A stretch of DNA of 8,198 nt, taken from the NCBI GenBank assembly GCA_025060675.1, contig JANXBI010000015.1, positions 1 through 8,198 of the forward strand, read 5' to 3'. Within the stretch, counting starts at the first letter, position 1; each line of letters opens with the position of its first letter. Source of the DNA: Candidatus Caldatribacterium sp. (GTDB taxonomy: Bacteria; Atribacterota; Atribacteria; Atribacterales; Caldatribacteriaceae). The notes under the pieces were generated by a model. That model saw only the letters and a list, made by a program, of their open reading frames with translations. It did not search any database and was not told where the DNA came from. Shown piece by piece: positions 1 to 6,238 of the stretch. Both the position numbers and the translations under genes were made by a program.

Positions 1-2
1 AG

Positions 3-989
3 GCTATTCCTGCCGTACACTCAGAAGAACCGCTGACCAAAGTCTGCGAGCTTTTGAGAGCCCATCCTGGATGCCGCTTCCTTCCTGTGACCACTCCCAC
101 TGGGGAACCCCTTGGCATCATCCACGAAGAGGATCTCCACAGAGTAATCTACACTCCTTACGGTCACGCGCTTCTTGAGAACCCTGCCATCTTCCGGGTG
201 GACCAATTCCTCAGGCGCTGTGCGGTCTTTGAGGTAACCACGCCTCTTGAGACACTCCTTTCGGCCTTCGCTCTTGAGGAAAATAGACACGGAATCCTCG
301 TGACTCGTGATGGACAGTACATTGGTTTCCTCAGTCCCCAGAGCCTGCTTCGAATCCTTTACGAAAAGCACCTCTACGAGGTTCGTGACCAGAATCCCCT
401 CACTGGGCTTCCGGGGAACACCCGCATTGCTGAGTACTTGGACGAATCCTTAAGCGATGGAAGCAGTAAACGAGTGTATGCGTACTTTGACATCGACCAT
501 TTCAAGTCTTTCAACGACCACTACGGTTTCCGACGAGGAGACCGGGTCATCCTCCTTCTTGCCTCTCTCCTCCGAGAAGCCTTTCCGGAGAACCAGTACT
601 TCATAGGCCACATCGGTGGCGACGACTTTTTCGTGGGTGCAAAACAGCACAAAGCACCGTTCAACCTCTTCCTTGAGAAAACTCAGGAAGTTCTTGAGCG
701 TTTCAGCAGAGATGTTGTGAGTTTCTACGACCAGGAAGACCGAAAACGGGGGTATATCCTTGGAGAGGATCGAGAGGGGAATCCGAAGAAATTTTCCCTT
801 CTCCAGGCCACAGGTGTCCTCCTCTGCCTTCCTGAGGGGTGTGCAACCTGCACCCCGGACATGCTCAGCGAAAAAGCAGCACAGCTCAAAAAACGGGCAA
901 AGCAAAAGGGCATTCGCTGCATCATCCACGTGTTTTCCACGGAGGAACCGTCTTGCCTCAACCAAGGGAGAGCTTTCGCTTTCGTTTGA
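3..989 (+). CDS. CBS-CBS-GGDEF signalling protein, 5' end cut off
   Basis: This is the C-terminal 328 residues of a protein whose reading frame is open to the left window edge, so the true start lies outside. Visible residues 1 to about 120 form two CBS modules (for example FLPVTTPTGEPLGII and HGILVTRDGQYIGFL), which in known proteins bind adenine nucleotides or similar ligands. A GGDEF domain follows, with NPLTGLPGN near 131-139, the metal-binding FDIDHF at 162-167 and the signature GGDDF at 205-209. The order and wording of these motifs match the known EAL-CBS-GGDEF architecture, so an EAL phosphodiesterase domain may lie upstream; that is inference. The signature has D instead of E at its fourth position, and the RxxD inhibitory site normally five residues before it is missing (ENQY instead). 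Cyclase activity is therefore uncertain, and a GTP-sensing regulatory domain is an alternative. No membrane segment is visible. The last 32 bases overlap the end of the opposing diguanylate cyclase gene. Confidence 0.88.
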   Translation, partial: AIPAVHSEEPLTKVCELLRAHPGCRFLPVTTPTGEPLGIIHEEDLHRVIYTPYGHALLENPAIFRVDQFLRRCAVFEVTTPLETLLSAFALEENRHGILVTRDGQYIGFLSPQSLLRILYEKHLYEVRDQNPLTGLPGNTRIAEYLDESLSDGSSKRVYAYFDIDHFKSFNDHYGFRRGDRVILLLASLLREAFPENQYFIGHIGGDDFFVGAKQHKAPFNLFLEKTQEVLERFSRDVVSFYDQEDRKRGYILGEDREGNPKKFSLLQATGVLLCLPEGCATCTPDMLSEKAAQLKKRAKQKGIRCIIHVFSTEEPSCLNQGRAFAFV

Positions 990-1824
990 CTTCGTACATT
1001 GCGGTGTCAGCTCTCTCAAGAAGGGCAGATGCTTCCGGTTTCCCCTGCCCAGGAACCCAAGAAACTATCCCGGCGCTAAAGCCAAAGGAGCGGGGCAAGA
1101 ACTGGATTTTCCTCTGGAGGATGCCGTCAATACGAGCCACGATGTTCTCTGCTTCCTCCTCGGATGCCCTAGGCAGGAAAAGGACAAATTCATCTCCCCC
1201 ATAGCGGATAAGGACATCACCTTGACGCGAACCTTCCCGCATTGCCTCTCCAAGGAGACGCAAAACCGAATCCCCAAACTCGTGAGAGTACGTGTCATTA
1301 ATATCTTTTAGTCCATCGCAGTCAATAAACACAAAGACAAAGGGTTCTCTCTGCCGGTACATTCGCTCAAGCAGGCGAGGAATCACCTCTTCAAAGTACA
1401 GCCGATTGTAGAGACCGGTGAGGGTGTCTCGGAATGATTGTTCTCGGAGCATCCAAAAACTCCGATGAATCGCCCAGGCAAGGAACGACCACCCCACTAC
1501 AGCACACGATGCTGGGAGAATGGCTCCGTAGAAGATTGGCTCAGTCGTAAACTGGTCGAAGGATTCAAACGCTACACCAGACACAAGGAGCATCCACCCT
1601 ACCTCACCCATCCAGTGCTTGAGGATGGCAACCAAGGGAAAGGAGAAAAAGACCGGGATGAAAAGACCAAGCGTCGCCACCACATACACCCAGTCCCACT
1701 GGGACAGTGGCTGCACAGGGAAAAAGATGAACCAAAAAAGCGCTTCCAAAAGGATGACAAGCCACAGAAAAGTTGCCTGGTGACGGCGTTTCCAGGAAAG
1801 CACGGCAAAAAGGATACGACGCAC
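958..1824 (-). CDS. membrane-anchored diguanylate cyclase (GGDEF domain)
   Basis: The predicted 288-residue protein would make cyclic-di-GMP from two GTP at the inner face of the membrane. Residues 1-125 are hydrophobic with about four membrane segments (near 17-36, 45-67, 75-88 and 98-119) and no recognised ligand-binding fold. The cyclase domain starts at DTLTGLYNR (133-141). Metal ligands are in FIDCDGLKDIND (167-178), and the catalytic signature is RYGGDEF (207-213). RQGD at 200-203 lies exactly five residues before GGDEF, the product-inhibition I-site, so feedback control is expected. I chose GTG at 1824 because AAAAGGAGG lies six bases upstream. The frame stays open to another GTG at 1911 that overlaps the stop of the DUF1576 gene (TAGTG), but I see no good ribosome binding site there. 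It is the last gene of the minus-strand series and ends inside the opposing CBS-GGDEF gene. The input signal is unknown. Confidence 0.9.
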   Translation of the reverse strand: MRRILFAVLSWKRRHQATFLWLVILLEALFWFIFFPVQPLSQWDWVYVVATLGLFIPVFFSFPLVAILKHWMGEVGWMLLVSGVAFESFDQFTTEPIFYGAILPASCAVVGWSFLAWAIHRSFWMLREQSFRDTLTGLYNRLYFEEVIPRLLERMYRQREPFVFVFIDCDGLKDINDTYSHEFGDSVLRLLGEAMREGSRQGDVLIRYGGDEFVLFLPRASEEEAENIVARIDGILQRKIQFLPRSFGFSAGIVSWVPGQGKPEASALLERADTAMYEVKRKRKLSLG

Positions 1825-1830
1825 CCAAAT

Positions 1831-1839
1831 CCTCCTTTT
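1831..1839 (-). promoter_or_regulatory. ribosome binding site fixing the diguanylate cyclase start
   Basis: On the minus strand these bases read AAAAGGAGG, a near-perfect Shine-Dalgarno sequence six bases before the GTG at 1824. It is the main reason for preferring this start over the upstream in-frame GTG at 1911. Confidence 0.75.
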
Positions 1840-1848
1840 CTTGAGACC

Positions 1849-1854
1849 ATTATA
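1849..1854 (-). promoter_or_regulatory. possible -10 box (TATAAT) before the diguanylate cyclase
   Basis: The minus strand reads exactly TATAAT here, 24 bases upstream of the preferred GTG start and inside the only sizeable gap (86 bases) between genes of the minus-strand series. The hexamers 16-18 bases further upstream are T-rich (TTTTTC and similar) and match the TTGACA consensus poorly, and there is no TG motif directly before the box. It may let the cyclase be transcribed independently of the metabolic genes. A chance match is quite possible. Confidence 0.35.
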
Positions 1855-1910
1855 GCGCAAGAGCACGACGGAAAAAGAGGGAGCTTCCCCAAAGCATTCT
1901 GCCAAAGACA

Positions 1911-3125
1911 CTAACCGGTTCTCTTGCGGAAGAGAGGATACCGGAAAAGACTTGCAACCACCACAGCCACAAACCCAGCAGCAAAACCGTTGTTGTAAAG
2001 GTTCAACCCGCCATGGAGAACGCCCACGCTCATGACTACGAAAAGGTGCAAAAATCCTGCAAGCACCCCAGCAAGCACTCCAAGTTCCCCAGCAACAGGG
2101 GCCAAAGCCGAGGAAAAGAGGGCGGCAAGGAGCGGACCGGGTTCAGAAGCCTCAAAGGGAGAACAGAGGGTTCCAAGGTACACTCCCGAAAGGAGTGGGA
2201 AAACGTTGCGGAGGTGTTTCCCGCAGGCAGCAAATCCCACCATGGTGAGAATACCACCAAGAACAGGACCGTTACAGCTCCCTCCCACAAGGAGGACGTA
2301 CGCTACCCCAAGGAGTCCTACCATCCCCATGTTCCAGAGGGTTGCAGCGGGGAAAGAAGCAAAGAAATCAGCTGGGGGTCGACCAGAGAAGCCAAGAATG
2401 CTCCTCCAGTGGGCGACGACCTGGCGGTTCCCAAGCACACCCAAAAGGAGCAAGGAGGAAAGACCTGCCGAGAGGACCAAGGGCACCGCAGGTGGGACAT
2501 CTTCCTGCCACGCCAGCGTCGGTTCTATCTCAAAGCCAAAACCTTCAAGGAGGGCAGCAAGGAGCAATCCCACAATACCTCCAGAAAAGCCAATGTTGTA
2601 GAGATTGTATCCAGAATGGAAAGTGGCTACCCGCTGGGCAATAGCCATGGTGAGAAAGCCACCCAAAACCCCAAATAGAAAGGCAAGCTCAAAGCGGAAA
2701 CCCCAATGGCAAAAGAGGAAGCTTGCAACCGGAGCAAGGGAGGTGGCAAAAAGGCTTGCAGGGAGGATGTTCCGAAAAGATTCCCGGAAGACCCAAGCAA
2801 AAAGGGCGCATCCCAAAATCACCGGGAGGATGTTGAGCGGGTTCTTACCAAAAAAGGCGAAACCCATAAGGGTGAGAAGAGCAGCAATGTGGCTTCCGGT
2901 TATCGTAGGAGCCAAAAGGAAAAGCATCCATCCTACACATCCGACAAGACCGACGTTGAAAAGCGTCGCTGGGATACCGGCGATGGCGAAGTAGTCAGTG
3001 ATGAGAATCCCTGGATGCCTCAAAATAGCGAGAAAACCAGAGAAAAGCTCTCCGTAATTCCCATCCCCCAGGGCAAAAGCAAGGAAACAGAGCGGAGGAA
3101 AAAGGAGTGCGACCTTCTTCCCCAA
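1911..3125 (-). CDS. DUF1576-family polytopic membrane protein, internally duplicated
   Basis: This 404-residue, very hydrophobic protein has about seven membrane segments per half and matches my memory of the uncharacterised DUF1576 family. The two halves are clearly homologous at an offset of about 207 residues. TLFNVGLVG (54-62) pairs with TLWNMGMVG (262-270), LTLMGFAFFGK (84-94) with LTMVGFAACGK (293-303), SLAPVAS (129-135) with ALAPVAG (340-346), and GYNLYNIGFSGG (172-183) with GLNLYNNGFAAG (373-384). Two-repeat architecture and buried N-x-G motifs recall transporters and channels, but no substrate is known, so transport is inference. The preferred start is TTG at 3125: GAGGAGG lies eight bases upstream, overlapping the stop of the glycerate kinase gene, and the product begins directly with a hydrophobic segment. 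The frame is open to 3188, but that start would overlap the kinase gene by 50 bases. The position directly after glycerate kinase suggests a link to glycerate or a related compound. Confidence 0.82.
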   Translation of the reverse strand: MGKKVALLFPPLCFLAFALGDGNYGELFSGFLAILRHPGILITDYFAIAGIPATLFNVGLVGCVGWMLFLLAPTITGSHIAALLTLMGFAFFGKNPLNILPVILGCALFAWVFRESFRNILPASLFATSLAPVASFLFCHWGFRFELAFLFGVLGGFLTMAIAQRVATFHSGYNLYNIGFSGGIVGLLLAALLEGFGFEIEPTLAWQEDVPPAVPLVLSAGLSSLLLLGVLGNRQVVAHWRSILGFSGRPPADFFASFPAATLWNMGMVGLLGVAYVLLVGGSCNGPVLGGILTMVGFAACGKHLRNVFPLLSGVYLGTLCSPFEASEPGPLLAALFSSALAPVAGELGVLAGVLAGFLHLFVVMSVGVLHGGLNLYNNGFAAGFVAVVVASLFRYPLFRKRTG

Positions 3126-3133
3126 AGGCAACA

Positions 3134-3140
3134 CCTCCTC
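3134..3140 (-). promoter_or_regulatory. ribosome binding site deciding a TTG start
   Basis: The minus strand reads GAGGAGG here, overlapping the TGA stop of the glycerate kinase gene and sitting eight bases before the TTG at 3125. It argues for the shorter DUF1576 protein and for translational coupling to the kinase. Confidence 0.6.
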
Positions 3141-4269
3141 AACGGAGTTTTTTGACCAACCTTCCCAGCGAAAACGCAAGCCGCTCAAGGAGAACCGCCG
3201 CGTTTGCCATTGCCTCTTCTTCTAGGAGAGGTCCATGAACAATGGAAAAAATGCCCGCAATTTCCTCAGGGAGTTCAGGAAGCTCTTCCCAAAGGATTCC
3301 TCCAGAGAGAACAACAAGAGGTTTACAGTACTTCCGGCAAATCTCAAGAACTCCAGAGACGACCTTGCCGAAAAAGGTTTGCCGATCCACCCTCCCCTCT
3401 CCGGTGAGAACAAGATCCGCCCCAGCGATGCTCTCTTCAAGATGGACGAGCTCGGCAATAAGCCGAATGCCTGAGGTCACCTGCGCACCCAAAAAGGCGT
3501 ATAACCCAGCCGCAATACCGCCTGCTGCCCCGCCACCAGAAAGCTCATCGAGCCGAACTTTAAGGTAGCGCTCAACCACACGCGCGAAATGGCGCAAACC
3601 CTGGTCGAGGTAACTCACATCTTCAGGGCTTGCACCTTTCTGCGGCCCAAAGACGGAAGCGGCACCCAAGGGACCATACAAAGGGTTTGTCACATCACTG
3701 GCAACGAAAACCTCTGTCCCTTCTGGAGGGCGACAAAGTCCACTCACGTCGATACGAGCAACCTTTGGGAGGTTCTCTCCTACGCCTTCAAGCTCTCGAC
3801 CCAAGGCATCGAGAAACCTCACCCCCAAGGCGGTGAGGGCCCCCATGCCACCGTCACAGGTAGCACTCCCCCCAACGCCAAGCACGATCTTTCGGAAACC
3901 CCTCTCAAACGCCCATCGGAGCATCTCTCCCACACCATAGGTCGTGGTGTAACGGGGATTCCGCTGCTCCTTCGGCACAAGAGAAAGGCCTGCTGCTTGA
4001 GCAAGCTCAAGAATGCAAGTCCCATCGGGGAGGAGACCAACCTGCGCACGTACCTTCTCCCAGAGGGGGCCAGTAACCTCAAGTTCAAGCGTCCTTCCTC
4101 CAGTTGAAAAAACGGTTGCCGCAACGGTTCCCTCACCCCCATCGGCAAGGGGTTTTACACAAACCTCAAAACGAGGATCTGCCCAAAGAAGCCCCCGCCG
4201 AATCGCCTCACAGGCTCTGGGGCTTTCAAGACTCCCTTTGAAAGAGTCAGGGCAAACGACAATACGCAT
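3139..4269 (-). CDS. garK: glycerate 2-kinase (GarK/GlxK type)
   Basis: The 376-residue protein is full length for the type I glycerate kinase family, which phosphorylates D-glycerate with ATP in the cytoplasm. E. coli GarK and GlxK make 2-phosphoglycerate, which feeds lower glycolysis. Family signatures appear in order: PDSFKGS (7-13), ADGGEGT (42-48), GVGGSATCDGG (131-141), SDVTNPLYGP (191-200), GGGAAGGIAAG (245-255) and GEGRVDRQTFFGK (290-302). No key motif is damaged. The ATG at 4267-4269 overlaps the TAA stop of the preceding dehydrogenase gene by one base (TAATG), and only a weak, distant GAGGTG lies upstream, so translation is probably coupled to that gene. The dehydrogenase makes D-glycerate from hydroxypyruvate, which fits the kinase as the next step. 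The product call is firm; the symbol could equally be glxK. Confidence 0.95.
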   Translation of the reverse strand: MRIVVCPDSFKGSLESPRACEAIRRGLLWADPRFEVCVKPLADGGEGTVAATVFSTGGRTLELEVTGPLWEKVRAQVGLLPDGTCILELAQAAGLSLVPKEQRNPRYTTTYGVGEMLRWAFERGFRKIVLGVGGSATCDGGMGALTALGVRFLDALGRELEGVGENLPKVARIDVSGLCRPPEGTEVFVASDVTNPLYGPLGAASVFGPQKGASPEDVSYLDQGLRHFARVVERYLKVRLDELSGGGAAGGIAAGLYAFLGAQVTSGIRLIAELVHLEESIAGADLVLTGEGRVDRQTFFGKVVSGVLEICRKYCKPLVVLSGGILWEELPELPEEIAGIFSIVHGPLLEEEAMANAAVLLERLAFSLGRLVKKLR

Positions 4270-5252
4270 TACTTCCGAAGCACCTCGGGATTCACAAGGT
4301 TTTTAGGAACCTCTCCCCGTAGAGCTTGCACAAGGTTTTCCGCCGCTATAACAGCCATTCTCGTGCGGGTGGCGTACGAAGCCGAGCCAATATGGGGAGC
4401 AAGAACCACGTTGTCAAGTTTAAGCAGCCCTGGTTCCACCTCCGGTTCATTCTCAAACACATCAAGAGCTGCACCTTGAATCCATCCCTCTTGCAAGGCC
4501 CGCACGAGAGCTTTTTCATCAACCACTGGTCCTCGAGCGGTGTTAATAAGGTAAGCTCCCCTTTTCATCATCCGGAGTTCCCTCTCTCCAATGAGGTGGT
4601 ACGTGTCCTTCGTGAGAGGTACGTGGATGCTCACAAAGTCTGCTTCTTGGAGAAGCTCTGGAAGTTGCCGAAATTCCGCATGAAGTTCTCGCTCAACATG
4701 GGCAGGAGCACGTACGATATCGTAGTACACGATCCGCATGTTGAAACCCCTGGCCCTCCGAGCCATAGCCTGACCAATACGCCCAAAACCTATAATCCCA
4801 AGGGTTGCTCCGTACACATCGGTTCCAAGAAAAAGCATCGGTTCCCACCCTCGGAACTTCCCCTCTCGGACAAACCTGTCCGCCTCTACGATGCGGCGGG
4901 CAACGCTCATCAAGAGAGCCCACGCAAGGTCGGCAGTCGTTTCCGTAAGGACTCCAGGGGTGTTGGTCACCATGATGCCCCTTCGGGTTGCTTCCTCCAC
5001 ATCGATGTTGTTGTACCCTACGGCGTAATTGGCAATGACTTTGAGATTTGGACCTGCAGCCTCCATGACCTCTCGGTCGATGGTGTCAGTGAGAAGGCAC
5101 AGAAGGCCATCCCGACCACGGACCTTCTCAAGGAGCACTTCCCGCGGCAATACTCCATCGTAGTCGCTCACTTCGACTGCACAGTGCTCCGCAACAATAC
5201 GTATGCCCTCTTCAGGAATGCGCCGGGTGATGAAAACGGTGGGCTTTCTCAT
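4269..5252 (-). CDS. gyaR: D-2-hydroxyacid dehydrogenase, glyoxylate/hydroxypyruvate reductase type
   Basis: The 327-residue protein belongs to the NAD(P)-dependent D-isomer 2-hydroxyacid dehydrogenases. Likely reactions are glyoxylate to glycolate and hydroxypyruvate to D-glycerate. The substrate-loop region has NYAVGYNNID (75-84) and TNTPGVLTE (96-104). The Rossmann fingerprint is GFGRIG (155-160). The catalytic trio is R240 in NTARG, E269 in ENEP and H287 in APHIGS. D178 at the end of the second beta strand (YYD) favours NADH over NADPH, since NADPH enzymes of this group usually carry Ser/Arg there. ATG at 5252 is chosen over an upstream in-frame start at 5288 because GGGGGAG lies five bases upstream and the protein then begins at the usual MRKPTVFIT. 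It overlaps the stop of the TIM-barrel gene as ATGA and abuts the glycerate kinase, supporting hydroxypyruvate as the physiological substrate. Other keto acids cannot be excluded. Confidence 0.93.
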   Translation of the reverse strand: MRKPTVFITRRIPEEGIRIVAEHCAVEVSDYDGVLPREVLLEKVRGRDGLLCLLTDTIDREVMEAAGPNLKVIANYAVGYNNIDVEEATRRGIMVTNTPGVLTETTADLAWALLMSVARRIVEADRFVREGKFRGWEPMLFLGTDVYGATLGIIGFGRIGQAMARRARGFNMRIVYYDIVRAPAHVERELHAEFRQLPELLQEADFVSIHVPLTKDTYHLIGERELRMMKRGAYLINTARGPVVDEKALVRALQEGWIQGAALDVFENEPEVEPGLLKLDNVVLAPHIGSASYATRTRMAVIAAENLVQALRGEVPKNLVNPEVLRK

Positions 5253-6202
5253 CGCCACTCCCCCTTCCAAGAACAGACACGATTCCAAGCGGCAAGAAAC
5301 GTCCTCTTGGCGTTGGCTACCACAAGACGCGAGTCCTCCCCAGGAAGAGGTTTGACCTCAAAAGAAATCACTGGTCGCTCCGTAACCACCTTTTTCTCAA
5401 AGTACCCGATCCGGAAAAGAACTTGCAGGAAATTCGCCACCTCATCGATGTCGTTGCATCCACCTCCAACCCCAAAACGGGGATGCGAATCTCCGTAAGC
5501 AGGGTGCCCCTTTTCAAGTACCGCATTCCCGATATGCACATGGTTCACAAAAGGGGCAAGGAGGACTAAGGTATAGGAGGGGTCCTCAAAGAGCAAAGGC
5601 TCGTGGGAGAGATCCACCGTAAGGCCAAAGTTCGGACACTCTGCCCGGACGCAGGAAGCAACCTCAAAGGCAAAAGGCGCAGGACCAATGAGGGCTTCTT
5701 TGTCCACGGCATAGTCGAAAATTTCGAGATTGACCCCAAGGAGATACCCAAAATCCTCCGCTTTTTGCTCAGCGTACCGACAAAGGGTGATGAGCGATTC
5801 CACAAGGAGGCTTTTTGCCTCTTGTTCGCTTTCTTTAGCTGGCTTTTTCCCTGAAAGGAGCGTTACGGACTTCGCCTTTGAGAGATAGGCTTTGTCAATA
5901 GCTTCTTGGAGCCTTGCCAGCGCCCTCTCTCGTTCCTCCTTTGCACCATCGTTTAAGTTGAGTTTTTGCGATAGCACAAGAGGCTGAGCAGCAAGAAGGA
6001 GTTCTACCCGGGCAACCTGACAGAGCCTTCCGATTTCTCGAAGGATTTCCACATCAAGGAGGGCACTCACCTCAAGAGCCTGGAAGAACTCATCGACCAA
6101 CACCTCGCTCACCGTCTGCAAAACACTGTCTCTTGTTGTTGCTTGGGGATAGGCCATGAAGTGGATAAGACCTATATGAAACGTGTCATGCCAGGGGTAC
6201 AT
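5249..6202 (-). CDS. xylose-isomerase-like TIM-barrel protein (putative sugar isomerase/epimerase)
   Basis: The 317-residue soluble protein belongs to the AP-endonuclease-2/xylose-isomerase-like TIM-barrel superfamily, which contains metal-dependent sugar isomerases and epimerases. Plausible metal ligands are E160 (NLEIFD), D197 (TVDLSH), H223 (VHIGN) and E282 (SFEVKP), each at the end of a predicted barrel strand; H200 is a further candidate active-site residue. A distinctive segment HPAYGDSHPRFG lies at 233-244, and the C-terminus carries ANAKRTFLAAW (296-306). It is longer than hydroxypyruvate isomerase (about 260 residues), so I do not assign that name. Its neighbours suggest a substrate or product related to hydroxypyruvate, dihydroxyacetone or their phosphates. 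The start at 6202 is well supported: GGAGGTGA ends four bases before the ATG. The gene overlaps the dehydrogenase by four bases (ATGA) and follows the DUF2207 gene by 36 bases. Confidence 0.85.
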   Translation of the reverse strand: MYPWHDTFHIGLIHFMAYPQATTRDSVLQTVSEVLVDEFFQALEVSALLDVEILREIGRLCQVARVELLLAAQPLVLSQKLNLNDGAKEERERALARLQEAIDKAYLSKAKSVTLLSGKKPAKESEQEAKSLLVESLITLCRYAEQKAEDFGYLLGVNLEIFDYAVDKEALIGPAPFAFEVASCVRAECPNFGLTVDLSHEPLLFEDPSYTLVLLAPFVNHVHIGNAVLEKGHPAYGDSHPRFGVGGGCNDIDEVANFLQVLFRIGYFEKKVVTERPVISFEVKPLPGEDSRLVVANAKRTFLAAWNRVCSWKGEWR

Positions 6203-6206
6203 AGGC

Positions 6207-6214
6207 TCACCTCC
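6207..6214 (-). promoter_or_regulatory. strong ribosome binding site of the TIM-barrel gene
   Basis: The minus strand reads GGAGGTGA, an eight-base match to the anti-Shine-Dalgarno sequence, four bases before the ATG at 6202. It occupies the 36-base gap after the DUF2207 gene, where I see no promoter or hairpin. Confidence 0.8.
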
Positions 6215-6238
6215 ATAGAGCGCAGCTTTCGTTCCCCA

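Noticed and set aside
968..1015. Inverted repeat GAGAGCT / AGCTCTC near the convergent gene ends
   Set aside because: The arms are only seven bases with a 34-base loop, there is no following T run, and it lies within coding sequence, so it is not a credible terminator.
450..1019. Minus-strand open frame of 189 codons opposite the CBS-GGDEF gene
   Set aside because: It is antisense to a well-supported GGDEF domain and shows no recognisable protein family.
760..1311. Plus-strand open frame of 183 codons spanning the convergent gene ends
   Set aside because: It overlaps the end of the CBS-GGDEF gene in another frame and runs antisense through the cyclase GGDEF domain; no motif or ribosome binding site supports it.
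2013..2678. Plus-strand open frame of 221 codons opposite the DUF1576 gene
   Set aside because: The translation is rich in Lys, Ser, Glu and Gly, as expected from the complement of a hydrophobic membrane-protein gene, and has no domain signature.
3126..3188. Longer version of the DUF1576 protein starting at 3188
   Set aside because: It would overlap the glycerate kinase gene by 50 bases and add a polar stretch, while GAGGAGG is correctly spaced before the TTG at 3125.
4326..5498. Plus-strand open frame of 390 codons opposite the dehydrogenase and TIM-barrel genes
   Set aside because: It is antisense to two genes with intact catalytic motifs, and its translation has no recognisable domain and low-complexity charged stretches. 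It is a shadow frame.
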